From positions 1-64,000 of the forward strand of contig JACRFZ010000019.1 of assembly GCA_016212515.1 (NCBI GenBank): 64,000 nt of DNA, written 5' to 3'. The stretch's first letter is position 1. The number at the start of each line of letters is the position of its first letter. Below are positions 24,631-32,336 of the stretch, piece after piece. Below the pieces are notes generated by a model that was given only the letters and a program-made list of their open reading frames with translations, was not told the origin of the DNA and did no database searches. The position numbers and the translations under genes are program-made. The stretch is from Candidatus Melainabacteria bacterium. Lineage in GTDB: Bacteria; Cyanobacteriota; Vampirovibrionia; Obscuribacterales; Obscuribacteraceae.

Positions 24631-25497
24631 ATGAGAAAAGTAGCGCTGGTAACATACAGCGAACATCCTGAATTGACCGATGATGACGCCATGCTGGTGG
24701 CACCACTGGCGAGGCACAATATCGAAAGTGTAGCCGTACCCTGGGATGCTGAAGGTGTAGACTGGCACGGCTTCGATTCGATAGTGGTGCGCTCCACCTG
24801 GAATTACACTTATAGATTTGAAGAGTTCACCCGTTGGCTGACTCAAATGAAGCAAGCCTCACTGCCTCTGGTAAATTCCTATGAGACCATGGTCTGGAAC
24901 GCCAATAAGCGTTATCTGGTGGAATTGCAAGAGCAAGGACAGCCGATAATTCCCAGCCGAGTAATTGAAAGCGACAGCCAGGCACGGCTGGAAGAGATCA
25001 TGAAGGAAGAGGGCTGGAATGAAGTAGTCTTCAAGCCGGTCATCTCAGCCTCGGCTTATCACACCCATAAATCAACCCTGGAAGATGCCGCCGTCAACCA
25101 GACACATTTCGACGAAGCACTGGCTCATTCGGCAGTGCTTGTGCAACCCTTCGAAGAAGCCATTTGCAAGGAAGGGGAGTGGTCTTTGATTTTCTTCAAT
25201 CACCAGTTCAGCCACGCAGTATTGAAAGTGCCGAAGTCTGGTGACTTTCGCACCCAGCCCCATCTGGGTGGAAAAATTCAGCCCATGGAAGCACCGGCCA
25301 GGCTTGTTCAAGACGCGGCGAGGCTTCTTTCATCCCTGCCCGAACCGGTTCTCTATGCTCGCGTGGACGGCGTAAACAAAGACGGACACCTGGTCTTGAT
25401 GGAGCTGGAATTGATTGAGCCGGCCCTCTTTATGTTCGCAGACAAAAAGTCCCCTGAGAAAATGGCGGATGCGATTCATGAAAAGATACTGGCTTAA
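24631..25497 (+). CDS. ATP-grasp family ligase, DcsG-like
   Basis: About 288 residues from ATG 24631 (an earlier ATG at 24589 is possible). The layout is an N-terminal RKVALVTYSEHPELTDDDA, VVRSTWNYTYRFEEFTRWL, then VFKPVISASAYHTH (ATP-binding loop) and VLMELELIEPALFMF, which holds the metal-binding acidic residues. This is the ATP-grasp fold of the type seen in DcsG, which joins a carboxylate to an amine in D-cycloserine synthesis, and in similar small ligases. The substrate is not predictable. It lies 72 bp after the beta-barrel gene, probably in one transcript. Confidence 0.82.
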   Translation: MRKVALVTYSEHPELTDDDAMLVAPLARHNIESVAVPWDAEGVDWHGFDSIVVRSTWNYTYRFEEFTRWLTQMKQASLPLVNSYETMVWNANKRYLVELQEQGQPIIPSRVIESDSQARLEEIMKEEGWNEVVFKPVISASAYHTHKSTLEDAAVNQTHFDEALAHSAVLVQPFEEAICKEGEWSLIFFNHQFSHAVLKVPKSGDFRTQPHLGGKIQPMEAPARLVQDAARLLSSLPEPVLYARVDGVNKDGHLVLMELELIEPALFMFADKKSPEKMADAIHEKILA

Positions 25498-25695
25498 GGT
25501 TTCAGTGACGCTCTTTCTGGCAGCTCCACATTTGCAAGTTCAAACTCAGTCAATTCCACATTATTTTCCAAGCCGCCAATCTTGAAATCTGTCATAATGC
25601 AAGCAGGTTCACTTATGGAATTCTTGAACCCCTCAAACTACGCAGGCATCCGCCAGCAATCATGAATCCACTGGCCGGTGCCAAAGACAGGATTT

Positions 25696-26328
25696 ATGAA
25701 CAACGAAGAAACGCCCACCGGCGAAAATACCGGGATGGAATTTGACCATCCCCGGGGCGTAAAGCTGGTTACAAATACCCATGACCCTCTTGATGCCGGC
25801 TTCGGACAGACGACCCTGGAAAAACTCAGGCGCATGTTGGATAAACCCTCAGCCACACAGCCTTCCAGCACACACAATCTCAACTGCCTGGAGATCATAG
25901 TAAGACAAGGCGAGCTTGCGGCCAGGCAAAACTGGAACATCTATTGTCACGCTGTCAGTGCCGAAGCGGCATTGAACGGTGAGCACAAAGGCTTTGCAGC
26001 CGCAGTGCACCTGCTCGATACGATCAATAGGTTCTTGCAAACGGAGAGAGTTTTGTTTGCAGAAGCCCTCAGTGAACAAGCAGGAAATAGAGGAATAGTG
26101 CTGAGAATCAACGTTCATGCACAGCATGTGGAGGATTTACTGGAAGAACTGGTGATGTTACATGTCGATGAACCGGACGGGGCCTTCGCCAGGGGCATTG
26201 CCAGATTGCTGCGCGCCTTCGACGAACTAATAGAAATAATGCAGCAATGCTTGAGCCGAATGTCTTCGGCAGAGTTGAGCTACCTGGATAGTCGCTATCT
26301 TGGCGCCCTGATGAGGCAGAGCGCCTGA
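25696..26328 (+). CDS. Hypothetical protein, helical
   Basis: About 210 residues from the ATG at 25696, which has AGGA upstream; an earlier start at 25678 is possible. The protein has no signal peptide or membrane segment and looks mostly helical. It includes LEIIVRQGELAARQNWNIYC, LLDTINRFLQTERVLFAEAL, and a paired helix with VEDLLEELVMLHVDEPDGAF. I recognise no family. It is separated by 180 bp from the ATP-grasp gene and followed by a strong terminator. Confidence 0.55.
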   Translation: MNNEETPTGENTGMEFDHPRGVKLVTNTHDPLDAGFGQTTLEKLRRMLDKPSATQPSSTHNLNCLEIIVRQGELAARQNWNIYCHAVSAEAALNGEHKGFAAAVHLLDTINRFLQTERVLFAEALSEQAGNRGIVLRINVHAQHVEDLLEELVMLHVDEPDGAFARGIARLLRAFDELIEIMQQCLSRMSSAELSYLDSRYLGALMRQSA

Positions 26329-26409
26329 CCCCGAGCAAAGAAGCGAAAAGACCAGTTAATCTAAATGAGATGCCAAAAGCCGGATAATCTCAGGCACCGT
26401 GCTGCCTAT

Positions 26410-26450
26410 GCACCGAAGTTGCCTTAGACCAACTTCGGTGCCCATATTTT
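26410..26450 (+). terminator. Rho-independent terminator after the helical hypothetical gene
   Basis: A perfect 12-bp stem (GCACCGAAGTTG at 26410-26421 and CAACTTCGGTGC at 26430-26441) with an eight-base loop is followed by CCATATTTT. It closes the plus-strand run of genes from 23921. Confidence 0.85.
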
Positions 26451-26789
26451 GACATTTTCCTGAACTATTCTTTCTTCATTTGATAGCTTCACTTACTAAT
26501 TTTCTAACCAACTTCTGAGGGCTCAACCCATGGCTATACATATTGAATTGAGGGACCCGGAATGGTCCCGTCAAGTTCGACGCGTGAGCGGAGCGATACG
26601 ACCAGCAAAAGACAGCAAGACTGCCCAAGGCGGGAAACGTAGTCAGGCAGGAAAAACCGCAATTGAGCTTCTGTCAAAGAAGTTGAGTCGTAGAATGTTC
26701 TGGATATTGCGGTACCTTCTAGCCCATCCTGCCTACTGCGGCGAAACGGACCAGAAGGTACCCATGCCTTAACTCGAACTGAGCTTGCA
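26451..26789. other. Intergenic stretch with inverted repeats and a doubtful 80-codon ORF
   Basis: This stretch lies between the terminator and the 3' end of the aroF-type gene. It holds a plus-strand ATG frame at 26530-26772 (80 codons, GAGGG upstream), but with unusual codon choice and no recognisable domain. A six-base inverted repeat GGGACC/GGTCCC near 26552-26569 and a perfect ten-base inverted repeat GGTACCTTCT (26711-26720) with AGAAGGTACC (26753-26762) suggest RNA structure. On the minus strand the second repeat would be the 3' end of the aroF-type transcript. No tRNA, SRP RNA, 6S or tmRNA signature is visible. Confidence 0.35.
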
Positions 26790-27977
26790 CTAAGCAACTT
26801 TCTCGTTCAAGGGCGTTTCATCCTGCAATTGCAGGCTGGCTTCCATAATGCGCTCATAGATATCGCGCACTTTGTCGGCAATTTGCGGGTCGGAACAGCA
26901 TCTGGAGACTAGTTCAATCACTTCGCGCTCTCTTACATGGTCGCGAGAAGGCAGATTGAGTTCTTCTTTGAGGGCGCCCACTTCCAGAGCCAGGGTGAGA
27001 CGCTTCTCAAGTAAGGCGGCCACAGTGGCATCGATCTTGTCTACTTCACGGCGAATTGCTTTCAATTCGCCAAGCAGCGACTCATGAGCACTGGTGCGCT
27101 TCACGTTCTTAACCTGACAGACGGCAGCCGGCTTGGCAGGTACCAGATGAGGGCTTCCGACGGTGCGTCCGACGGCATGGGCAATGGGCTCGATACTGCG
27201 GACGATATCGATCATGTCTTGCAGAGAAATGGCCTGGCGAGCGTCGGACACTGACTTTGCGGGCTCAGGGTGACATTCGATCATGATACCGTCGGCGCCG
27301 CAGGCAATAGCGGCACGGGCCAGATCGGCGACCAATTCGCTGCGACCGCAGGCATGAGAAGGATCGACAATGATCGGCAGATGGGTCATGTGGCGCAGAG
27401 CCACCACGCCGCCCAGGTCAAGCACATTGCGGGTGGCGGAGTCGTAGCTTCTGATGCCGCGCTCGCACAGGATGACATTTTTGTTACCACCGGCCAGGAT
27501 GTATTCAGCCGCCATTACGAACTCTTCCAGTGTGGCGGAAAGACCACGCTTGAGGATGACGGGCTTATTCAAGGTGCCAATGTGCTTCAGAAGCTCGAAG
27601 TTTTGCATGTTGCGGCTGCCGATTTGTAAGACATCGGCAACATGAACGGCAATGTCGGCCTGTTTCTCGGACATCACCTCGGTAATTATCGGCATGGAGT
27701 ATTTTTTGGACATCTCAGACATGATTCTGAGACCTTCTTCACCCATACCCTGAAAAGCGTAAGGAGAGGTGCGGGGCTTGTATACACCGCCGCGGATAGC
27801 GCTCACGCCCTGACCGTGCATGGCATTTGCCACCTGGTCCATTTGCTCGGCTGATTCTACGGAGCAGGGGCCGGCTACGATGAGCAAGCTGCGACCGCCG
27901 CAGGTGACACCGCCTCCGATATCAACAATTGTACGTTTCTCGTTTTCATTCAGGGTGGCTTTGAGTTGGGTGGACAT
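26790..27977 (-). CDS. aroF: DAHP synthase fused to a C-terminal chorismate mutase
   Basis: This 395-residue protein should catalyse the first step of the shikimate pathway and also chorismate to prephenate. Residues about 25-275 are a class I-beta 3-deoxy-D-arabino-heptulosonate-7-phosphate synthase: VAGPCSVES, IRGGVYKPRTSPYAFQG, LQIGSRNMQNFELL, ILKRGLSATLEE, CERGIRSYD, DPSHACGR and IECHPEP. A linker (about 275-300) leads to an AroQ-type chorismate mutase (LKAIRREVDKIDATVAALLEKR and the following helices, about 300-385). The fusion order (mutase at the C-terminus) is the less common one. It is preceded by a leader-peptide attenuator, so aromatic amino acid supply should control it. Confidence 0.95.
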   Translation of the reverse strand: MSTQLKATLNENEKRTIVDIGGGVTCGGRSLLIVAGPCSVESAEQMDQVANAMHGQGVSAIRGGVYKPRTSPYAFQGMGEEGLRIMSEMSKKYSMPIITEVMSEKQADIAVHVADVLQIGSRNMQNFELLKHIGTLNKPVILKRGLSATLEEFVMAAEYILAGGNKNVILCERGIRSYDSATRNVLDLGGVVALRHMTHLPIIVDPSHACGRSELVADLARAAIACGADGIMIECHPEPAKSVSDARQAISLQDMIDIVRSIEPIAHAVGRTVGSPHLVPAKPAAVCQVKNVKRTSAHESLLGELKAIRREVDKIDATVAALLEKRLTLALEVGALKEELNLPSRDHVREREVIELVSRCCSDPQIADKVRDIYERIMEASLQLQDETPLNEKVA

Positions 27978-28072
27978 TCTGTGGTTCCTTGTTTAGGGGT
28001 TAAAAGTCTGTGAAAGGTAGATAACTGGTCGGGCATTGGTCGGCGGGAGATTCTGTAATGCTCCGAATTCCG

Positions 28073-28111
28073 GGCAAACAAAAGGACCGCTGCGTTTTAC
28101 GCATGCGGTCC
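28073..28111 (-). terminator. Attenuator terminator in the leader of the DAHP synthase gene
   Basis: On the minus strand, GGACCGC-A-TGCGT, a three-base loop, then ACGCA-GCGGTCC forms a 12-bp stem with one bulge (28084-28111). It is followed by TTTTGTTTG. It lies about 95 bases before the coding start at 27977 and 30 bases after the leader peptide stop. A terminator placed between a leader ORF and the structural gene is the basis for calling attenuation. Confidence 0.8.
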
Positions 28112-28156
28112 GCCTCGGGAATTCAGCAACGTGAATCAGATCACCCCAGGCGAACC
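28107..28156 (-). promoter_or_regulatory. Antiterminator pairing segments of the DAHP synthase leader
   Basis: On the minus strand, GGTTCGCCTGGGG (28144-28156, the last codons of the leader peptide) can pair with CCCGAGGCGGACC (28107-28119). Twelve of 13 positions pair, with one G-U and one mismatch. The second segment shares GGACC (28107-28111) with the 5' arm of the terminator, so the two structures exclude each other. If a ribosome stalls on the aromatic codons the first segment is free and the antiterminator can form. If it reaches the stop codon it covers that segment and the terminator forms. Confidence 0.7.
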
Positions 28157-28191
28157 TCCATAAACCAGTAATAAAAACCAAAATTGCGCAT
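28141..28191 (-). CDS. Aromatic-rich leader peptide of the DAHP synthase gene
   Basis: A 16-codon ORF with ATG at 28191 and TGA at 28143-28141 encodes MRNFGFYYWFMEVRLG. Six of 16 residues are aromatic, clustered as F-G-F-Y-Y-W-F, and all three aromatic amino acids are present. This is the classic mark of ribosome-mediated attenuation for an aromatic pathway gene. Only a purine-rich GAGAAAGAA precedes the ATG. A possible promoter (TTAAAG at 28225-28230, 17-bp spacer, TAAAAT at 28202-28207 on the minus strand) would start the transcript only a few bases before the ATG, so the leader may be translated as a nearly leaderless message. It is too short for routine gene calling. Confidence 0.8.
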   Translation of the reverse strand: MRNFGFYYWFMEVRLG

Positions 28192-28381
28192 TTCTTTCTC
28201 TATTTTATTTGGAGTGGATAGCACCTTTAATAGATGCGGACTTAAATGCAGATGCTCAATTAGAGTGGAGAGCAAAACCGCTTCACCAGAAACGGTATGC
28301 AGACATAGTAGGTGCACAATGGAATCGAGTCAAGTGATTTTAAACTTGCGTAAACAGCCACCAATTCAGGGTTTGCCGGCC

Positions 28382-28412
28382 GACCGGCCGGTCAAAGTAC
28401 GTTCCATATAAT
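28382..28412 (+). promoter_or_regulatory. Palindrome and -10 element upstream of the cytoplasmic kinase gene
   Basis: A perfect 12-bp palindrome GACCGGCCGGTC (28382-28393) lies just upstream of a consensus TATAAT (28407-28412), 58 bp before the GTG start at 28470. It lies where a -35 would be, and no good -35 is seen. This could be an operator, but only position and symmetry support it. Confidence 0.35.
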
Positions 28413-28469
28413 GCAATTGTGGGAAGATGTTAGCTAGAATCTGCACAAACAAGACGAGGACAACAGGCT

Positions 28470-29549
28470 GTGGGTGAGTTTGAAGACAAAACCAAGAAAC
28501 AACGAATGCCCTCCATGCACGAAGGTTTACCGGCCCAGGCAAAGGGCATCTTCTCCGCGGCGGCAGATAAGCACCTGGCCGGGCGTTACCGCCTGCTTGA
28601 GGAAATCGGCGCCGGCGGCATGGGAAGAGTCTTTCGAGCCCATGATCAGGAAGCCGATAGAGTTTGTGCCGTTAAAGTTATGCACAATCATTTAAAAGCC
28701 GACAGCACCAATACAATGCGCTTCGAACGAGAAGCAAGACTGGCACTTGCTCTCAAGCACAAAAACGTAGTGGAAGTAATGGACTTCGGGCTGACTGAAA
28801 CTTCAGAACCCTTTATCGTCATGGAATACCTGGTGGGCGAAAGCCTCGGTGATATCATTCAATATAAAGGACGATTGGAGATTGAGAGATTTGCTCCCAT
28901 CTTTGCGCAGATATGCAGCGGGCTCAGCTATGCCCATGCATCAAATGTGGTGCACCGCGACATGAAACCAAGCAACATCATGCTGCTGGCGGCCGGCTTG
29001 CCGCAGCAGGCCGGTGCGCTCGAAGAACAGGCAAAACGACCGGGCGAAGCCGCTACCGGTCAGGAGCACGTCAAGATTGTCGACTTTGGCATCGCCAAGG
29101 CCTGTGGCACCACCGGCGATATCTGCCCTACCAGCGTGGCGGCACTGAGATCACTAAAAGAAGGCAGCACCGATCTGGCACCGGACATGGCCGATTTGCT
29201 ACAAAGTCTCACCCAACCGGGAGAGATATTCGGCAGCCCGCTCTATATGAGCCCCGAACAATGCTACGGTGAGGAAGCCGATTGCCGTTCGGAAGTCTAC
29301 GCCCTGGGCTGCATGATGTTTGAGACGCTCACGGGCAGAGCCCCTCTGCGCGGGCGCAATGCCATGGAAACCATGCTCAAAAGAGTAAATGAAAAGGCGC
29401 CCACCATGAACGAAGTGCTCGGGCACGAGGAATTCGACAGAGAAATAGAGGAAGTGATAGCTCGCTGCCTGGAACGAGACCCGGGCAGACGCTACCAGAC
29501 TGTGGCGGAACTGGGCGACACCCTGCAGCAACTGGCTCTTAGCAGCTAA
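28470..29549 (+). CDS. Cytoplasmic Ser/Thr protein kinase (Hanks type)
   Basis: This 359-residue kinase has no membrane segment. The domain spans about residues 38-355: GAGGMGRVFRA, CAVKVMHNH, HRDMKPSNIM, DFGIAKA, GSPLYMSPEQC and the later helices. An insertion of about 25 residues lies between HRD and DFG (rich in Gln/Ala/Glu), and another lies in the activation region. The GTG start is supported by AGGA upstream. It stands alone, divergent from the DAHP synthase leader. Its target is unknown. It looks like a shortened relative of the two membrane kinases in this window. Confidence 0.9.
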   Translation: MGEFEDKTKKQRMPSMHEGLPAQAKGIFSAAADKHLAGRYRLLEEIGAGGMGRVFRAHDQEADRVCAVKVMHNHLKADSTNTMRFEREARLALALKHKNVVEVMDFGLTETSEPFIVMEYLVGESLGDIIQYKGRLEIERFAPIFAQICSGLSYAHASNVVHRDMKPSNIMLLAAGLPQQAGALEEQAKRPGEAATGQEHVKIVDFGIAKACGTTGDICPTSVAALRSLKEGSTDLAPDMADLLQSLTQPGEIFGSPLYMSPEQCYGEEADCRSEVYALGCMMFETLTGRAPLRGRNAMETMLKRVNEKAPTMNEVLGHEEFDREIEEVIARCLERDPGRRYQTVAELGDTLQQLALSS

Positions 29550-29589
29550 ATTAGAAATAGCAGCGCCGGAACTATTCAGGCAGATAAAG

Positions 29590-29631
29590 AAGAGTGCAAG
29601 AAATTCAACGGAATTTCTTGCACTCTTAAGT
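29590..29631. terminator. Bidirectional terminator between kinase and hemQ
   Basis: A perfect 16-bp stem (AAGAGTGCAAGAAATT at 29590-29605, AATTTCTTGCACTCTT at 29612-29627) has a six-base loop. A-rich and T-rich sequences on the two sides let it end transcripts from both the kinase and the converging hemQ gene. Confidence 0.85.
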
Positions 29632-29676
29632 TTTCAAAAGCACCGCCCAAAGGCACAGTCAAAGACTGCGCCCAAA

Positions 29677-30537
29677 CTAAGCCTTGGCCGTCTCCAGGAC
29701 GTTCAAAGCCGGCACTGAATTGCCGTCTAGATAGGTAGGCAGTTGATCGAGAGAGAACTGTACGCCGGAATAGAAATCACCGAAGTGACCGTATTTGGCG
29801 CTAGCTTCATCAAAACGCATTTCATAGATCAGCTTCTTGAACACAATCGGATCGTCGGCATAGAGATCGACGCCCCACTCATAGCTGTCAAAGCCGATAG
29901 AGCCGGAAATCACCTGGGTCACCAGACCATGGTAGGTGCGACCAATCTTGCCGTGATCGAGCATCAAACGAGCCCGGTCTGCAAAGGGCAGCATGTACCA
30001 GTTAACATCTTCACCGCGCTTCTTATCCATGGGGTAGAAGCAAACATAGCGGCGCTGCGGGATGCGCGCCCAGAGGCGACCGGCATTGTGGGGGGCTTTT
30101 TCCTGATCTTTCACCATCTGGTCAAAAGCTTGAATCCACTCCTGGGTGCCAGGCTTGAGTTCCTGCTGGGCGAGAGCGGCGTGAATTTTACCGGTGGCAT
30201 CATAGAGACCAAGTTCCAGTACTGAAACATAAGAGGTAGTCGGTTCGAGAAACTCAGTCAAACGCAGTTTGTCGACAACAGTCTGAGCATGGGCCAGACC
30301 TTCGTAGTTGCGGCTGTAATGGGTGAACATCAAGTCAGCCCGGTGACCGAGCATCTGAGAGAGACCGACATCAGAATCTTCGGTACCCTTGAGGGCTTCC
30401 AGCGCAGTTCTGGCTTCCTGTACTATCTCTTTACGCTCATCATCCGGCACAGAGTCCCAGGCAAGGCGGTCGAAGGCGAACATGCGGTGGAGAATCCACC
30501 AACCGTCCAAAGATTCAGGTACGTCAGGATGGCGCAT
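29677..30537 (-). CDS. hemQ: Coproheme decarboxylase (HemQ/ChdC)
   Basis: This 286-residue protein belongs to the chlorite-dismutase fold. It should convert coproheme III to heme b in the coproporphyrin-dependent route. It has the Tyr-containing YVCFYPMDKKRGEDVNWY segment, the heme-proximal His in RARLMLDHGKIGRTY, and the YEWGVDLYADDPIVFKKLIYEMRFDE block seen in HemQ. Chlorite dismutases differ in the distal Arg region, so HemQ is preferred. Its gene lies alone on the minus strand, with a shared terminator downstream. Confidence 0.93.
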   Translation of the reverse strand: MRHPDVPESLDGWWILHRMFAFDRLAWDSVPDDERKEIVQEARTALEALKGTEDSDVGLSQMLGHRADLMFTHYSRNYEGLAHAQTVVDKLRLTEFLEPTTSYVSVLELGLYDATGKIHAALAQQELKPGTQEWIQAFDQMVKDQEKAPHNAGRLWARIPQRRYVCFYPMDKKRGEDVNWYMLPFADRARLMLDHGKIGRTYHGLVTQVISGSIGFDSYEWGVDLYADDPIVFKKLIYEMRFDEASAKYGHFGDFYSGVQFSLDQLPTYLDGNSVPALNVLETAKA

Positions 30538-30805
30538 GAAATAGCTCCTTAAAACAACAAGAACGACTTAAGCCTAAGGCAATTGCTTGGCAAGGGTGAG
30601 GAAACTAAGCAAGTCTTTGTATTCGAGCGCAACACTGCCGCTCTTGACACCCTGTCTGCACCGTCGTTACCGGGGGCGGCTGCCCCTTTCTTTGACAAGT
30701 AGCAGCGGCAGCGCTGGCATGCCCTCTATAATCAGTAGCTCTGGCACTAAAATCTGCGCACGAGCCCGGCATCAAACTCCAAAACGCAGTACTGGAAAGG
30801 AATAC
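30538..30805. other. Intergenic region with possible promoter
   Basis: This is the divergent region between hemQ and the TPR gene at 30806. A TATAAT lies at 30727-30732, about 73 bp before the ATG. The TTGACA motifs upstream do not have proper spacing to it. A frame in phase with the 30806 gene stays open further upstream to 30587, but lacks a ribosome site. No other gene is seen. Confidence 0.35.
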
Positions 30806-32293
30806 ATGAATATTTACGGCTTAAAAACCAAAAACAAACCGCTAGCGTTTAGACTTTCCCAGTTTTTCGCCCTCAGCCTCACGGCAATAGCAATAGCAGG
30901 GTTTTCAAGCACACTTTTCCTGACTACCCCGGTCCGGGCGGAGAGCAACCAGGCAAGTCGCTCGGAAAAGTACAGAAATGACGGCAAAACCGCCCTCGAT
31001 GCAGGCAAATACGCCAAAGCCATCACAGCCTTCGGCAATGCCCTCAAGCAAATGGACCAGGATGGTCAAAATGCAAGCCCCGAGTACCTTTCTACCCTTA
31101 TCCGCCTGGCCAGGGCCCACAAAGAGCTAGACCAGTTGGACGCAGCCAGTCAGCGCATCAACGAAGCCGCAAACCTCGCTCGCAAACTGGGCAACGGCGA
31201 CCCGGAGCTGCAAGCAACTTTCGACTCCATCAATGCCCTCTGCAAACAAGTAGACATTGACACCCTGGGAACCGGCACCACAAATGCCCTCAAAAGCAAT
31301 GCATCTACTATGACCGTGGTGAAAGACACGAGCGGCTACAAAGTAACCATCCGCACTCCCGCCAAATTCGAGAGTTCCACCGGCAACGACAAAGTAGACA
31401 TGCTCGGGCTAGATCCCCTAGTCACGTTCTCTCTGGCCCAGGATGCAGATGGTACGGTGCGCGTTTACGACGTCAAAGGCATGCGCATGCACTCAGTCGA
31501 GAAAGCCATGTGGGTTAACTTCTTTGGCTGCCGTTTCGGACCGCAAAACGAACAGTCCTATCGCCCTTCCACTATCAGCGCCGGCAAAATGGGGGTAGTG
31601 AAAGAGGTCAACCGCGACCTGCCGCCCCGCATCTTCGCACCGGTGGCGGGCATTCTCGCTGCTATCAATACCATGGGGCAGCCGGTGGACCCACCTCTGC
31701 CTTCCTACACCGCTCCCATTGAAGCGGTCAGCAAAACTGAGCCGGCAAGCCAGACTACAACCACCACAAGCCCACCGACGAGTCAAACCGAAGCCATTAC
31801 AAAATCGGAGCCAATTGGGCATTCCGAGACACCACCACCATCTACAACGGTTGTACAATCCGAGACACCACCACCATCTACACCGGTTGTACAGTCTGAG
31901 ACACGACCAGCATCTACTCCGGTTGTACAATCTGAGACCAACCCCACATCCAATTCCGCCGGTCAGACTCTGAAAAGCGAGGAATCCAAGCCACCCTTCA
32001 AAAGCGAGACCGGCGCACAAGACAACGCCGCCGATAGACTTGCCAGGCAAGAAGAAGAAAGAGCCCGCCGTGAAAGCGAGCGCAAGCGGCGGGCGGATGA
32101 GCGCGCCAGGCACGATGAAGAGCACAGGCAGGAGCATTTACGTCACGACAAAGACCACGACGACGATGACGACGATAAGCGTGACATGGAACGGGAGAAG
32201 GAACGGGACGCCGAACGCGAAAAGGAGCGCCGGAAAGAGCGCGAGAAAGAACTGCTCAGAGAGTCAGAAAAGCGCGACGAAGATAAAGATTGA
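30806..32293 (+). CDS. Secreted TPR protein with proline-rich repeats and highly charged tail
   Basis: This is a 495-residue exported protein. The ATG at 30806 has AAAGGAA upstream and begins a signal peptide that ends near residue 42 (TPVRA). Residues about 45-145 hold TPR-like helical repeats (ALDAGKYAKAITAFGNALKQ). A beta-rich domain follows (about 170-285), then a Pro/Thr/Ser-rich region with 12-residue repeats. The last 100 residues are alternating Arg/Glu/Lys/Asp and would form a long single helix or coil. No enzymatic motif is seen. A scaffold or surface role is plausible. Confidence 0.8.
   Translation: MNIYGLKTKNKPLAFRLSQFFALSLTAIAIAGFSSTLFLTTPVRAESNQASRSEKYRNDGKTALDAGKYAKAITAFGNALKQMDQDGQNASPEYLSTLIRLARAHKELDQLDAASQRINEAANLARKLGNGDPELQATFDSINALCKQVDIDTLGTGTTNALKSNASTMTVVKDTSGYKVTIRTPAKFESSTGNDKVDMLGLDPLVTFSLAQDADGTVRVYDVKGMRMHSVEKAMWVNFFGCRFGPQNEQSYRPSTISAGKMGVVKEVNRDLPPRIFAPVAGILAAINTMGQPVDPPLPSYTAPIEAVSKTEPASQTTTTTSPPTSQTEAITKSEPIGHSETPPPSTTVVQSETPPPSTPVVQSETRPASTPVVQSETNPTSNSAGQTLKSEESKPPFKSETGAQDNAADRLARQEEERARRESERKRRADERARHDEEHRQEHLRHDKDHDDDDDDKRDMEREKERDAEREKERRKEREKELLRESEKRDEDKD
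31823..31939. repeat. 36-bp tandem repeats coding for SETPPPSTPVVQ
   Basis: Units start at 31823, 31859, 31895 and 31931 (last partial). Each encodes a 12-residue S-E-T-P-P-P-S-T-x-V-V-Q block. The 36-bp period keeps the reading frame, so copy number can change without breaking the gene. Confidence 0.9.
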
Positions 32294-32336
32294 AGACTGA
32301 AGATGGAAGACTGAAGCAGTAAAGAGTGTCGGAAAT

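Noticed and set aside
27993-28181. 62-codon minus-strand ORF reading through the aroF leader and terminator
   Set aside because: It is in a different frame from the aromatic leader peptide and reads through the terminator stem. The 16-codon leader ORF explains the sequence better.
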